Assembly: GCF_047730075.1 (NCBI RefSeq)
Contig: NZ_CP159831.1
Coordinates: forward strand, 2,917,173 to 2,981,172
DNA from: Njordibacter sp905182035
GTDB lineage: Bacteria; Pseudomonadota; Gammaproteobacteria; Pseudomonadales; Balneatricaceae
Direction: 5' to 3'
Length of the DNA: 64,000 nt
How positions within the stretch are numbered: position 1 is the first letter of the stretch; the number at the start of each line of letters is the position of its first letter. The position numbers and the translations under genes are program-made. Shown piece by piece: positions 55,093 to 64,000 of this stretch. Below the pieces are notes generated by a model. That model saw only the letters and a list, made by a program, of their open reading frames with translations, was not told the origin of the DNA and did no database searches.

Positions 55093-56985
55093 CTATACGG
55101 CCAAATCGACTTTGTATTTCAGCTTATGTTTCTTGAGGTAAATTAACAACAAAGAAAGAGCGGCTGGCGTTACACCTTGTATTCGGCTAGCCATACCCAA
55201 ATTATCTGGCCGAATTTCTTCTAGCTTAGCAGTCGCTTCGTTAGATAGACCGTGCACACTTTGGTAGTTAAAATCGGCAGGAATTACGGTAGACTCGTGG
55301 CGTTTCAGACGCTCAACATCTTCTTTTTGACGATCTATATATCCCGCGTACTTAATATCTATTTCTATTTGTTCACCTACTATTGGGTCTACATCTGATA
55401 ATTCAGCAGCTTGATGGAGCTTCGGGTAATTGAGTTCAGGGCGTTTGAGTATGTCTAACAAATTGGTATCTTTACTCAAAGGCTGAGCTAACAAAGGTTC
55501 TAACGTTCTGCCTAACTCGTTATGAAGAGTTATTTTAGTCTCTCTCATTAATTTTTTACGCTGTTCAATGGCTTCGCATTTTTCGTTAAAAGTTCGCCAA
55601 CGTTGTTCCCCTACCAATCCAAGTTTGTAGCCAATTTCTGTTAACCGCTGGTCGGCGTTGTCTTCTCGTAATAAAAGACGATATTCTGCGCGGCTGGTGA
55701 ACATTCTGTAAGGTTCTTGAGTACCGTTGGTTACTAGGTCATCGACCATTACCCCTAGATATGCTTGATCACGACGTGCTGTCCAAGGCTCCTTGTCTAA
55801 AGCTCTTAAGCCTGCATTGGTTCCGGCCAGTAAACCCTGGGCTCCAGCTTCTTCGTACCCAGTGGTGCCATTGATTTGGCCAGCAAAATATAATCCGTTA
55901 ATTAATTTGGTTTCTAAAGTAGGTCTTAGATCCTGTGGATTAAAATAATCGTATTCAATTGCGTAACCAGGACGCACAATATGGGCGTTTTCAAAACCTA
56001 CAATAGACCTTACAAAATCCAGCTGAACATCAAAAGGCAAGCTAGTAGAAATACCATTAGGGTAGAGTTCAATGCTATTTAAGCCTTCAGGCTCAACGAA
56101 TATTTGGTGGCTGTCTTTATCAGCAAAGCGCATTATCTTATCTTCAATCGATGGACAGTAACGTGGTCCAACCCCTTCAATAACACCTGCATACAAGGGT
56201 GAGCGATCCAAACTATTTCGGATCATATTATGGGTATTAATGTTGGTATGGGTAATATGACAGGGCACTTGTTGTGGATGATCACTCACCTTTCCAAGCA
56301 TAGACATTACCGGTGTAGGGGTGTCCCCTGGTTGTTCTTGCATTACACTAAAATCTACAGTTCGACGATCAATACGTGGCGGTGTTCCAGTTTTTAGGCG
56401 CTCAATACGAAAGGGTCTTTCCCTAAGTCGTTGTGCTAATGCATTAGCTGGTGGATCACCCGCGCGGCCACCTTGGCTTTGCTGCATACCTATATGAATA
56501 ATTCCGCCAAGGAAAGTGCCTGTAGTCATAACAACTTGTTGGGCATGAAAACTTAAACCCATGTTGGTTTTAGCTCCAACCACCTGATCTTGTTCGATGA
56601 TTAAGTCATCTACAGATTGTTGAAAAATGTAAAGATTTTGTTGTTGTTCTAGGGTTTGGCGAATAGCATTGCGATACAGGCCCCGGTCTGCTTGAGCTCT
56701 TGTTGCCCTTACGGCTGGGCCCTTGCGTGAATTTAATACGCGAAATTGGATGCCAGCAAGATCTGTGGCCCTAGCCATAGCGCCATCAAAAGCGTCAATC
56801 TCTCGTACTAAGTGGCTTTTACCAATACCACCGATCGCAGGGTTGCATGACATTTGTCCCAAGGTGTCCATGTTATGGGTCAAAAGTAAGGTTTGCGCCC
56901 CCAAACGAGCACTGGCTAGCGCTGCTTCTGTACCAGCGTGACCACCACCAATAACAATGACATCAAAACGTGAGGGAAAATCCAC
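55093..56985 (-). CDS. mnmG: tRNA uridine-34 carboxymethylaminomethyl-modifying enzyme MnmG
   Basis: FAD subunit (formerly GidA) that with MnmE modifies the wobble uridine of several tRNAs. 630 residues. FAD motif VIGGGHAGTEAALASARLG at residues 11-29; SCNPAIGGIGKSHLVREIDA near 46; CPSIEDKIMRFADK near 278. The partner gene mnmE is 3 kb away on the other side of the phosphate genes. Upstream is the A/T-rich DnaA-box region. Confidence 0.97.
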   Translation of the reverse strand: MDFPSRFDVIVIGGGHAGTEAALASARLGAQTLLLTHNMDTLGQMSCNPAIGGIGKSHLVREIDAFDGAMARATDLAGIQFRVLNSRKGPAVRATRAQADRGLYRNAIRQTLEQQQNLYIFQQSVDDLIIEQDQVVGAKTNMGLSFHAQQVVMTTGTFLGGIIHIGMQQSQGGRAGDPPANALAQRLRERPFRIERLKTGTPPRIDRRTVDFSVMQEQPGDTPTPVMSMLGKVSDHPQQVPCHITHTNINTHNMIRNSLDRSPLYAGVIEGVGPRYCPSIEDKIMRFADKDSHQIFVEPEGLNSIELYPNGISTSLPFDVQLDFVRSIVGFENAHIVRPGYAIEYDYFNPQDLRPTLETKLINGLYFAGQINGTTGYEEAGAQGLLAGTNAGLRALDKEPWTARRDQAYLGVMVDDLVTNGTQEPYRMFTSRAEYRLLLREDNADQRLTEIGYKLGLVGEQRWRTFNEKCEAIEQRKKLMRETKITLHNELGRTLEPLLAQPLSKDTNLLDILKRPELNYPKLHQAAELSDVDPIVGEQIEIDIKYAGYIDRQKEDVERLKRHESTVIPADFNYQSVHGLSNEATAKLEEIRPDNLGMASRIQGVTPAALSLLLIYLKKHKLKYKVDLAV

Positions 56986-57604
56986 TTGCTATTCCTTACC
57001 AATTAAAAACTTACCATTAGCAGGCTAGTATAACTTTTTTATCGTGGTTAATAAATGTTCAGAAATTTGATTTATTTTAAGTGTTAGTTAGTAATATGTG
57101 TTTAAGAAGTATATATATTTTATATTGTTATTGTTGTTATTATTAAGGAATAGGTTTTTTATGTATAAGTTAAATAAACCATTTAAATACAATAAAATAA
57201 CACAAGGATAAGCCTGTTAATCTAGTGTGACTAAAGGTCACAAAAGCTGCTGCTGAATTGTGTATAACTTAGGTGGTTATCCACAAGATTAATTTATACA
57301 CAGTTTAGTGATGTGTAGGATCCCAATTTATTCACAGCTTTTAAGTAGATAATTAACTATAGTTTTATTCTTCTAGATTAATGTAGAAGTGATTGTGACA
57401 CTATTTGTGGATAGGTGTATTAAACTACTTAACAGACTGCTTCTGTGTATTTCAACTTAGGTGGATAAATAACACTAAAAATTTACTTAAGGTATGGGTA
57501 ACTTGGGCATAAGTATGTTTGTGAAATTTTATATATTTTTGGAAAAATACTAAATTAGCGGCATTGATTTCACTTTTATGACCTAATTAACTTAATAAAG
57601 TAAC
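56986..57604. other. A/T-rich region with DnaA-box cluster: candidate replication origin
   Basis: About 620 bases without a gene. Boxes: TTATACACA (reverse strand) at 57259-57267, consensus TTATCCACA at 57277-57285, TTATACACA at 57294-57302, TTATTCACA at 57328-57336; one-mismatch boxes on the reverse strand at 57406-57414 (CTATCCACA) and 57460-57468 (TTATCCACC). Beside them at about 57010-57200 is a very A/T-rich stretch suitable for unwinding. The place next to mnmG is that of the E. coli oriC. However, the genes from rpmH to pit run toward this point, which fits better an origin at the rpmH-dnaA junction. Confidence 0.65.
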
Positions 57605-57643
57605 AAAAAAGCCCAAGACGTGGAGATGAACTTGGGCTTTTTG
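57605..57643 (-). terminator. Terminator of the phosphate transporter operon
   Basis: AAAAAGCCCAAG and CTTGGGCTTTTT form a 12-bp stem around a 13-base loop, 23 bases after the pit stop; T run on the minus strand. Confidence 0.9.
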
Positions 57644-57665
57644 TTAGTATTACTATTGCTTAAAA

Positions 57666-58940
57666 TTAAGAAAAAACAGCCTTAAATATATAGAAGAAAA
57701 GGATAGATAAGATTGCCCCGGCAGGCAGAGTAATAATCCATGAAGTAAAGATGGTTGCCACGGTACGTAAGTTAATTGCAGCTAAACCACGGGCTAAACC
57801 TACACCTAATACCGCGCCTACTAGGGTATGGGTAGTGGAGATTGGTAAACCAATACCGGAGGCAAGTACAACCGTTGCAGAGGCGCCTAACTCTGCTGCA
57901 AAGCCACGGCTAGGAGTTAGTTCTGTAATCTTGGTACCGATGGTAGCCATTACCTTATAGCCGTAGGTAACAAGGCCAACAACAATACCCACACCACCCA
58001 CTAAAAGTATCCATGCAGGCATGCTGGATTTGGCGGAAACTGCGCCAGATTTTATAGTAGTGATGGCGGCAGCCATCGGGCCAACAGCATTGGCTACATC
58101 GTTTGAACCGTGGGCAAAAGCCATGGCGCAAGCAGTGAAGATCATCAACACAGCAAAGACTTTTTCTACGTTAGCAAAGCGATCTTCATACTCAATGTCT
58201 TTGTTACGCTTTACACGGGCCAACATCATGCTGCCGACCACAGAAACCACAAGGCCAACTGCAGCTGCCGCCAACGACATTTCAAAGTAGTTTAGGCTAA
58301 AACCAATGTCTTTAAATACATGTTTTAGGCCCTTAATTAACGTCACCATAGTGATCATAAAACCTACCATAAACATGTACATAGGTATGTAGCGTTTGGC
58401 ATTTTCAAATGGCGTTTCAGTGTCTAAGATGAGACGCTGAACACTCCTGAATAACATGTAGGAAATCATGCCTGCTAGCAGGGGTGAAACGATCCAACTG
58501 GCCGCGATGGTGCCAACTTTGCCCCAACTCACAGCATCTACAGAAATGGCAACGGCGGCAAAGCCAACGATGGCACCTACAATTGAATGGGTGGTAGATA
58601 CTGGCCAACCTAACATGGAGGCAATTAACAACCAAGTACCTGCAGCGAGAAGCGCTGAGAGCATACCGTACACCAAGTATTCTGGCGTACCTTGTAAAGT
58701 AAGAGGATCAATAATGCCTTTACGAATGGTGGCTGTTACTTCGCCTCCTGCTAGGTAGGCGCCTGCGAATTCAAAGATCATCGCTATAATGATGGCTTGC
58801 TTTAATGTAATAGCGCCAGAGCCAACTGAAGTACCCATGGCGTTAGCCACGTCATTTGCACCTACACCCCAAGCCATAAAAACACCAAAGACAATGGCTA
58901 GGATGAGTAAAATTTGACCGTATTCGTTTAAAACTTCCAT
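57666..58940 (-). CDS. pit: Pit-family inorganic phosphate transporter
   Basis: A 424-residue, about ten-span low-affinity phosphate permease driven by proton or cation symport. The duplicated PiT signatures are GVGANDVANAMGTSVG near residue 25 and AHGSNDVANAVGPMAA near 280, with GWPVSTTHSIVGAIVG and GLPISTTHTLVGAVLG in each half. It is cotranscribed with the DUF47 gene (67 bases upstream). The two stand between mnmG and mnmE, which are usually neighbours near the origin, so they look inserted. Confidence 0.92.
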   Translation of the reverse strand: MEVLNEYGQILLILAIVFGVFMAWGVGANDVANAMGTSVGSGAITLKQAIIIAMIFEFAGAYLAGGEVTATIRKGIIDPLTLQGTPEYLVYGMLSALLAAGTWLLIASMLGWPVSTTHSIVGAIVGFAAVAISVDAVSWGKVGTIAASWIVSPLLAGMISYMLFRSVQRLILDTETPFENAKRYIPMYMFMVGFMITMVTLIKGLKHVFKDIGFSLNYFEMSLAAAAVGLVVSVVGSMMLARVKRNKDIEYEDRFANVEKVFAVLMIFTACAMAFAHGSNDVANAVGPMAAAITTIKSGAVSAKSSMPAWILLVGGVGIVVGLVTYGYKVMATIGTKITELTPSRGFAAELGASATVVLASGIGLPISTTHTLVGAVLGVGLARGLAAINLRTVATIFTSWIITLPAGAILSILFFYIFKAVFS

Positions 58941-59007
58941 AATATTTTTCTCGAAACTACGCAGTGTATGTGTTATCCGTATGTATCTAGGCGCTTATAA
59001 TTGGCAT

Positions 59008-59682
59008 TTATCGAGCGATGATGACTTGGATTTGCTCTCCAGCACTTTGTGCGTGGTCGGCTAGGTTGCCAATAGCTTCGATAGTCTTATACATAAACAT
59101 GGCATCGATGGGTGGTAGGCTGGTTTCAATTTCATGTAACTTTGCCCGCAGGGTGATTTGACGTTTATCGTTTTTGTCTTCTGCTTTTTCTAGTTTGGTA
59201 ATGCAGCGGTTGATGCGGTCAATTTCGCGGCCACCAAACCCTGAACCAATTAGTTCATCAAGCTCATCAATCACCACCTTTGCTTCCACAGCCACAGCCA
59301 CAGCAGATTTTACGTATGCAGTCATATCTGTAGCAATTTTCTTAGGTACAACCTGTTTGCGACCCAGCATGATGCCGGCAATGTCTTTTGCAGTGTTACA
59401 AATTTTATCTTGCTTACTTAGCAGATGGATAAGGTCTGAACGGTTAATGGGCATGAACAAGCTTTTGGGTAAGTGAAGGCGGATATCTTGTTTCTGATTA
59501 TCGGCGTGGCCTTCAAACTCGGCAATGGAATTATAACAGGCTTCTACGGTTTCCCAGTCTTCTTTGATTATGGCTTGAAAGAAAGGGATTAATAGTTCCA
59601 CGCACTGCAACACAGTGTGCATGTGGTTTTGTAATGGTTTGATGGGTGAGTGGCCAAACAAACTAAGAATGGGATTTACCAT
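59008..59682 (-). CDS. DUF47/PhoU-like regulator of phosphate transporter
   Basis: A 224-residue helical protein of the TIGR00153/DUF47 family, relatives of PhoU that are nearly always encoded beside a Pit transporter. Opening SLFGHSPIKPLQNHMHTVLQ, and acidic helices with LIHLLSKQDKICNTAKDIAG and FMYKTIEAIGNLADHAQSAG. Likely modulates the transporter; the mechanism is not established by sequence. Confidence 0.9.
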   Translation of the reverse strand: MVNPILSLFGHSPIKPLQNHMHTVLQCVELLIPFFQAIIKEDWETVEACYNSIAEFEGHADNQKQDIRLHLPKSLFMPINRSDLIHLLSKQDKICNTAKDIAGIMLGRKQVVPKKIATDMTAYVKSAVAVAVEAKVVIDELDELIGSGFGGREIDRINRCITKLEKAEDKNDKRQITLRAKLHEIETSLPPIDAMFMYKTIEAIGNLADHAQSAGEQIQVIIAR

Positions 59683-60065
59683 GTGAACTTCCTTTACAAA
59701 GGGCAGGGTAGTTAAAGTTGCTCGGCATTATAGGTACCTTATGTATAGGCATCAAGCTCTAGATGCAATGATCCCCAAGATAGTATTTTTTGCCGGCTGC
59801 TTTTTGCCTAATATGATTTTAATTTTAGCTAATAGTGTGGTCTAGCTTAAGGTTTGTTTTTCTACTCTTTTGCAGATCAATTAACGCCATCGATATCATC
59901 TACTTCTCACTACCATCTGACAACATAATGGTTCCTTTGGGATAGGTTTTGGCGTCTACCTTTAGTTGCTCACACATCAGCTCTCTTTAGGCTGTAGGTG
60001 ATGATGTATTCGATATCAACCTAATCTTCGATACATTAACTGTGTTAATCACTGAATATGTATAA
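59683..60065. other. Non-coding gap between mnmE stop and DUF47 gene
   Basis: About 380 bases. It must contain the promoter for the DUF47-pit operon (minus strand). No open frame with a ribosome site, no pho-box repeat and no clear hairpin were seen. Confidence 0.5.
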
Positions 60066-61424
60066 TTATTTTCCGATACAAAATGATCCAAAAATACGGC
60101 CTAATAAGTCATCGCTTGTAAAACTACCAGTAATTTCGTTTAAACATTCTTGTGCTAAGCGTAAGTCCTCAGCTAATAACTCACCAGCCTGGCTGTAAGC
60201 CAATTGCTTGGCACCTTCTCGCAACAGTGATCTACATCTGCGTAAGGCGTCCAAATGACGTCTGCGGGCACTAAAGCCACCCTCTAAAGTAGTTTGATAA
60301 CCGACCGCTTGTTTCAGCTGAGACCTAAGTAAATCTAGCCCTTGGCCTTGCTTTGCACTTAGGTAAATGCAGTCTATACCATCGATTTGGATTAGCTTAG
60401 GTAAGTGGTCTGAGAGGTCTATTTTATTGCGTACCAAGGTAAGCTGGTTGGGTATAGGTTGTGCACCCATCAAACTTTGCCAGTGCTGTTGCGGCGAGGT
60501 CTTGTCCTGGGCATCTTGGAGCAATAAAATCTGGTCAGCTTGAACAATGGCTTCGACGGCACGCTCAATACCAATTTGTTCTACCTTGTCAGGGCTTTCA
60601 CGCAAACCCGCAGTATCTAAAATATGTAACGGTAAGCCGTCGATATTGATCGACTCTTTTAAGATATCGCGCGTGGTGCCTGCAATGTCTGTGACGATGG
60701 CGCGGTCTTGACCGGCTAGTGCATTGAGTAAACTTGATTTGCCAGCGTTAGGAGCGCCTGCGATCACCACTTGCATGCCTTCTTGTAATAAGCTGCCTTG
60801 ATGTGCCTTCTGTAACAAGTGATCCAAGTCTGACTGAGCGTTATCTAATAGTGTTGCTACCTTACCATCGGCTAAAAAGTCGATCTCTTCTTCTGGAAAA
60901 TCAATAGCAGCTTCTACATATAGACGCAGGTATATAAGACTTTCCAATAATCTATTGATATGGGTAGAAAATACCCCCTGCAAAGAACGTAAGGCGTTTC
61001 TTGCGGCTTGCTCTGAGCTAGCATCTATTAAATCGGCAATGGACTCTGCTTGGGCGAGGTCCATTTTGTCATTCAGAAAGGCACGTTCAGAAAACTCTCC
61101 AGGCCTAGCCATACGAGCGCCTAATAGGGTGAGTTCTCGTTGTAAAACGTCCATGACCACTTGCCCACCATGGCCCTGAAATTCAAACACATCTTCACCA
61201 GTGAAGGAGTCGGGGGCTTTAAAATAAAGGCTTATGCCCGCATCAACCTGTACACCTTCCATGTCCAAAAAAGGGCCGTAATGAGCATGGCGGAGTATAC
61301 CTTGGTTTCGGCTTAACTTTTGACCATAGGCTAGGGCCTTGGGCCCAGATAGGCGAATAATGCCCACACCACCACGGCCTGGCGGCGTGGTTTGAGCACA
61401 GATAGTATCTAGATCTGATTGCAA
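60066..61424 (-). CDS. mnmE: tRNA modification GTPase MnmE
   Basis: GTPase partner of MnmG (formerly TrmE/ThdF), 452 residues. N-terminal tetrahydrofolate-binding domain (TTPPGRGGVGIIRLSG), G1 motif GAPNAGKSSLLNALAG near 222, G3 DTAGLRESPDKVE near 270, NKID G4 (VRNKIDLSD) and the catalytic C-terminal CIGK. All family landmarks are present. Confidence 0.97.
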   Translation of the reverse strand: MQSDLDTICAQTTPPGRGGVGIIRLSGPKALAYGQKLSRNQGILRHAHYGPFLDMEGVQVDAGISLYFKAPDSFTGEDVFEFQGHGGQVVMDVLQRELTLLGARMARPGEFSERAFLNDKMDLAQAESIADLIDASSEQAARNALRSLQGVFSTHINRLLESLIYLRLYVEAAIDFPEEEIDFLADGKVATLLDNAQSDLDHLLQKAHQGSLLQEGMQVVIAGAPNAGKSSLLNALAGQDRAIVTDIAGTTRDILKESINIDGLPLHILDTAGLRESPDKVEQIGIERAVEAIVQADQILLLQDAQDKTSPQQHWQSLMGAQPIPNQLTLVRNKIDLSDHLPKLIQIDGIDCIYLSAKQGQGLDLLRSQLKQAVGYQTTLEGGFSARRRHLDALRRCRSLLREGAKQLAYSQAGELLAEDLRLAQECLNEITGSFTSDDLLGRIFGSFCIGK

Positions 61425-61465
61425 AGTGGTAAGGGCTCCTGTGATACAAAGAGGGTGTAATAACT

Positions 61466-61495
61466 ACAAAAAAGGCCTCACTAGGAGGCCTTTGT
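61466..61495 (-). terminator. Terminator after yidC
   Basis: AAAGGCCTC, loop CTAGT, GAGGCCTTT followed by T on the minus strand, 22-50 bases after the yidC stop. A wider pair, TGATACAAA at 61442-61450 with TTTGTATCA at 61491-61499, could form an alternative larger fold. Confidence 0.85.
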
Positions 61496-61515
61496 ATCAT
61501 GTTTAGGGCAAGAGG

Positions 61516-63177
61516 TTAATGTTTACGCTCAGCCATGGCTTTTTCAATACGCTTGGTAATCACATATTGTTGTGCGATCGACAAGACATTGTTGCACACC
61601 CAGTATAAAACAAGACCGGCAGGAAACCAAAGGAAAAAGATTGTAAACACTATAGGCAACATCTTCATTATCTTGGCCTGCATGGGGTCTGGAGGCGTTG
61701 GGTTGAGCATCTGTTGGATGAACATGGTGCCGCCCATGAGCAGTGGCAACACAAAATATGGATCTTGTACGGAGAGATCTTGGATCCAAAGGAAGAATGG
61801 AGCATGACGTAGCTCAACAGTTTCCATCAACATCCAGTACAACCCAATAAATACCGGCATTTGAATAATAATAGGGAAACAGCCGCTTAAAGGATTAGCT
61901 TTCTCGCGCTTGTAAAGCTCCATCATACCTTGAGACATCTTGGCACGATCGTCGCCAAATTTCTCTTTCAGCTTGGCAATCTCAGGCGCTAATGCACGCA
62001 TCTTGGCCATTGAGCGGTACGAAATAGCTGACGGGTAAAAGAAGAACGCTTTAACACACAGAGTTACCAATAAGATGGCCACACCCCAGTTACCGACGAA
62101 CCCAAACATGGTGTTCAACAAGTAGAATAAAGGTTGAGAAACCCACCATAACCAACCGTAATCAACCACTAAGTCTAGGTTTTCAGAAATCGCTTCAAGG
62201 TCCGCCTGGATCTTAGGTCCGGCATAAAAGTCAGCTGAAGTAGCACCAGATTGACCTACTTGTAATTCTAAGGCTGGGCTAACAAAACCAGCAATATAGG
62301 TGTTTTTATTAACACGTGTGCTGTAGTTATGTTGCTGCTCTGGGTTAGGTACCCAAGCACTTACAAAGTAGTGTTGCAGCATGCCAACCCAACCACCCGG
62401 TGCACTGCGTTGTAAGTTGGCATCGTCCATGTCATCGAAATCGTAACGATAATACTTGTCGTCTGGAAAGGAAAAAGCTGGGCCTAGGTAGGCAGACATG
62501 CCCATGCCGCCAGAAGCGCTAGGATCGCCAGAACGGTCACGTTTAATTTGCCCAAATAGGTTAGCCGACCAAGGCTGACTGCCACGGTTGTCTACAGCGT
62601 AAGTTAAGTTTATTAGGTGGCTACCGCGTGTAAAGGTGTAGATCTTGTTGATCACTGCACCACTTTCGTCTGTTAGGCTTAGCACTACCTCTAAATCTTG
62701 CTGACCATCTAACAGTTCGTATGCCAACTGCGGCGCTTTAAATATCGGGCGTGACTTGAGATCAGTACCGTTAATCCCAACTAACCCGCTCTGAGCCACA
62801 TAGGTACGCTGTTGGTTTTGTTCTAACAGCGTAAACGGTACATCAGAATGATCCATTTCTGCTAGGTAATCAAGCAGTGAGGCCTGGATAATGTCGCCAC
62901 CCTGAGTGTCAATGACAACTTGTAGGGTGTCAGTTTTAACCTCAATAAGTAATCCGGCACTGGCGTTTTCAGTTTGAGTTACCGTAACGCCGGTATTATT
63001 GCTTGGCTGTGCAGCTACGGCAAAATCCGTGCTTACGGCTTCGGTATCATAGGCAGAAACACTGGTGACTTGTTGAGGGGCTTCGGCTTGGGTACCGTAA
63101 TCTTGGTTCCACTGCAGTACCATCAAGTAAGAGATGATGGCGGCACCCGCAATTAGAATAATACGTTGAAAATCCAT
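61516..63177 (-). CDS. yidC: Membrane protein insertase YidC
   Basis: Inserts and folds inner-membrane proteins, alone or with SecYEG. 553 residues: N-terminal span (IILIAGAAIISYLMVLQW), a large periplasmic domain to about 340, then five C-terminal spans with the conserved NPLSGCFPIIIQMPVFIGLY and a basic tail (ITKRIEKAMAERKH). It follows rnpA by 94 bases with no yidD between. Confidence 0.96.
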   Translation of the reverse strand: MDFQRIILIAGAAIISYLMVLQWNQDYGTQAEAPQQVTSVSAYDTEAVSTDFAVAAQPSNNTGVTVTQTENASAGLLIEVKTDTLQVVIDTQGGDIIQASLLDYLAEMDHSDVPFTLLEQNQQRTYVAQSGLVGINGTDLKSRPIFKAPQLAYELLDGQQDLEVVLSLTDESGAVINKIYTFTRGSHLINLTYAVDNRGSQPWSANLFGQIKRDRSGDPSASGGMGMSAYLGPAFSFPDDKYYRYDFDDMDDANLQRSAPGGWVGMLQHYFVSAWVPNPEQQHNYSTRVNKNTYIAGFVSPALELQVGQSGATSADFYAGPKIQADLEAISENLDLVVDYGWLWWVSQPLFYLLNTMFGFVGNWGVAILLVTLCVKAFFFYPSAISYRSMAKMRALAPEIAKLKEKFGDDRAKMSQGMMELYKREKANPLSGCFPIIIQMPVFIGLYWMLMETVELRHAPFFLWIQDLSVQDPYFVLPLLMGGTMFIQQMLNPTPPDPMQAKIMKMLPIVFTIFFLWFPAGLVLYWVCNNVLSIAQQYVITKRIEKAMAERKH

Positions 63178-63271
63178 AGAAACAAATCGTCGTTAGTTGT
63201 ATTGTAAAAGAAGTCGATTATAGAGCCTGTGTGCCTATTGGCAATGGGCAGGCCATGCAAGTGTGCTAAAT

Positions 63272-63649
63272 CTAGCCAGTTTGTAGGGTTTTTTTACGTA
63301 ATCTTGCCCATTGCTTGATAATTAAGCGGTGCACGGTGGCATTGTCGAGTTCGCCGAAGCCTTTTCTGGACAAGATAACAATGTCCAAGGGAAGGGGAAA
63401 TTCGTTAGTTTGCGTGCACGAGGTTCTAAAACTATCACGTAAAACACGCTTAACACGGTTACGGTGAACAGCCAGTTTTATACCTTTTTTGGCAATAACC
63501 AATCCCAGACGGGAGTGGTCGTGTAAACTTGGGCGGGCTAAGATCAGTAGATGCTGGTCCGAAACTTTGAATTCGGCTTTGTCAAAGACCCTTCGAAAAT
63601 CCCCAGCGTTCAACAGGCGTCGTTGCCGGGAAAAGTCGAATTCAGTCAT
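63272..63649 (-). CDS. rnpA: Ribonuclease P protein component
   Basis: Protein subunit that helps the RNase P RNA cut 5' leaders from pre-tRNA. 125 residues; RNP motif VHRNRVKRVLRDSFR near residue 60, plus SRQRRLLNAGDFRRVF at the start. Twenty-two bases after rpmH, the universal pairing. Confidence 0.95.
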   Translation of the reverse strand: MTEFDFSRQRRLLNAGDFRRVFDKAEFKVSDQHLLILARPSLHDHSRLGLVIAKKGIKLAVHRNRVKRVLRDSFRTSCTQTNEFPLPLDIVILSRKGFGELDNATVHRLIIKQWARLRKKTLQTG

Positions 63650-63671
63650 ACGCTAGGCGTGCAACAGTCGC

Positions 63672-63806
63672 TTACGCGCTCAGGCTCTTGCGGCCTTTAG
63701 CTCGGCGGGCATTGATTATGGCACGGCCGCCTGGAGTTGACATGCGTGCACGGAAACCGTGATTGCGCTTGCGCTTTAGGACGCTAGGTTGAAACGTTCT
63801 TTTCAT
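63672..63806 (-). CDS. rpmH: Ribosomal protein L34
   Basis: A 44-residue basic ribosomal protein: MKRTFQPSVLKRKRNHGFRA at the start, ending GRKSLSA. First gene of the rpmH-rnpA-yidC-mnmE line; dnaA is expected to diverge just beyond the window. Confidence 0.98.
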   Translation of the reverse strand: MKRTFQPSVLKRKRNHGFRARMSTPGGRAIINARRAKGRKSLSA

Positions 63807-63866
63807 GATCGGTCTCGCAAAATTAGTTAGTGGCCAAAAGTTAGGCATTGAAAATCTAGGGGCGAA

Positions 63867-63895
63867 ATTATATGAGAGGGGAATTCTAATAGCAA
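63867..63895 (-). promoter_or_regulatory. rpmH promoter (sigma-70)
   Basis: On the minus strand TTGCTA at 63895-63890, a 17-base spacer and a perfect TATAAT at 63872-63867, 61 bases before the rpmH start. Confidence 0.7.
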
Positions 63896-64000
63896 GCCTG
63901 ATTCGCTGTTTAGGCTATTAAATTTCATAATTATACTAAATTCTTTTACTTGTACTAAAAGATACGCCTTAATATACTCTTAACGACCAGTGCCTGTGGA
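63896..64000. other. A/T-rich start of the probable rpmH-dnaA gap
   Basis: About 105 bases, rich in A and T, with no complete DnaA box. The last bases CTGTGGA could be the beginning of a TGTGGATAA box continuing outside the window, which cannot be checked here. Confidence 0.4.

Noticed and set aside
52586..57604. parS site near parAB
   Set aside because: No match to TGTTTCACGTGAAACA was seen by eye here or elsewhere in the window; a computed search with mismatches would settle it.

Overview
The window looks like the origin-proximal part of a marine gammaproteobacterial chromosome of the Oceanospirillales/Pseudomonadales type. This rests on gene content and order: hslR-hslO-pckA, radC-rpmB-rpmG, atpIBEFHAGDC next to parB-parA-rsmG-mnmG, glmU-glmS, and mnmE-yidC-rnpA-rpmH at the right edge, where dnaA would be expected just outside. 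The genus is not assigned. A trimethylamine monooxygenase fits a marine habitat. Coding density is high, and no rRNA, tRNA, CRISPR array or intact insertion sequence was recognised.

Layout. 1-9.3 kb: a cut-off EamA/DMT permease, gshA, tex, pckA, hslO, hslR, then a short transposon-like element (MITE) just in front of trxB. 9.3-17.7 kb: a lone urate-hydroxylase-type membrane domain, an FKBP isomerase, the ABC-F ATPase yheS, hemB, radA, a RimJ-like acetyltransferase, a 51-bp tandem repeat made of small palindromes, rpmG, rpmB, radC. 17.7-25 kb: a FixL/FixJ-like two-component pair, a trimethylamine monooxygenase (tmm), an FAH-family hydrolase, mdh, and an ammonium transporter with a 56-codon membrane-protein gene behind it. 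25-31.4 kb: a LysR regulator divergent from a tight hydratase, acyl-CoA dehydrogenase, CoA-transferase and lyase operon that matches the itaconate degradation pathway, followed by an MFS permease. 31.4-41 kb: a YczE-like protein and a polyamine cluster of the gamma-glutamyl (Puu) type: aminotransferase, two glutamine-synthetase-like ligases, a gamma-glutamyl hydrolase, an FAD oxidase, a PuuR regulator and a CHASE-domain histidine kinase in line with puuR. 41-42 kb: two AT-rich unknown membrane proteins. 42-57 kb: glmS, glmU, the ATP synthase operon with a clear promoter, parB, parA, rsmG, mnmG. 57.0-57.6 kb: an AT-rich non-coding region with a DnaA-box cluster. 57.7-64 kb: a Pit phosphate transporter with its DUF47 partner, then mnmE, yidC, rnpA, rpmH.

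How the genes fit together. Much of 18-41 kb deals with uptake and breakdown of small nitrogen and carbon compounds: methylated amine oxidation, ammonium uptake, itaconate to pyruvate plus acetyl-CoA, and polyamines to GABA or succinate. The right part is the conserved replication, segregation and energy core. The most notable points are the DnaA-box cluster about 6.5 kb away from the expected rpmH-dnaA junction, the small gene behind amt, the sensor kinase upstream of puuR, a relocated catalytic base in the acyl-CoA dehydrogenase, and a family of palindromes centred on CATCC.
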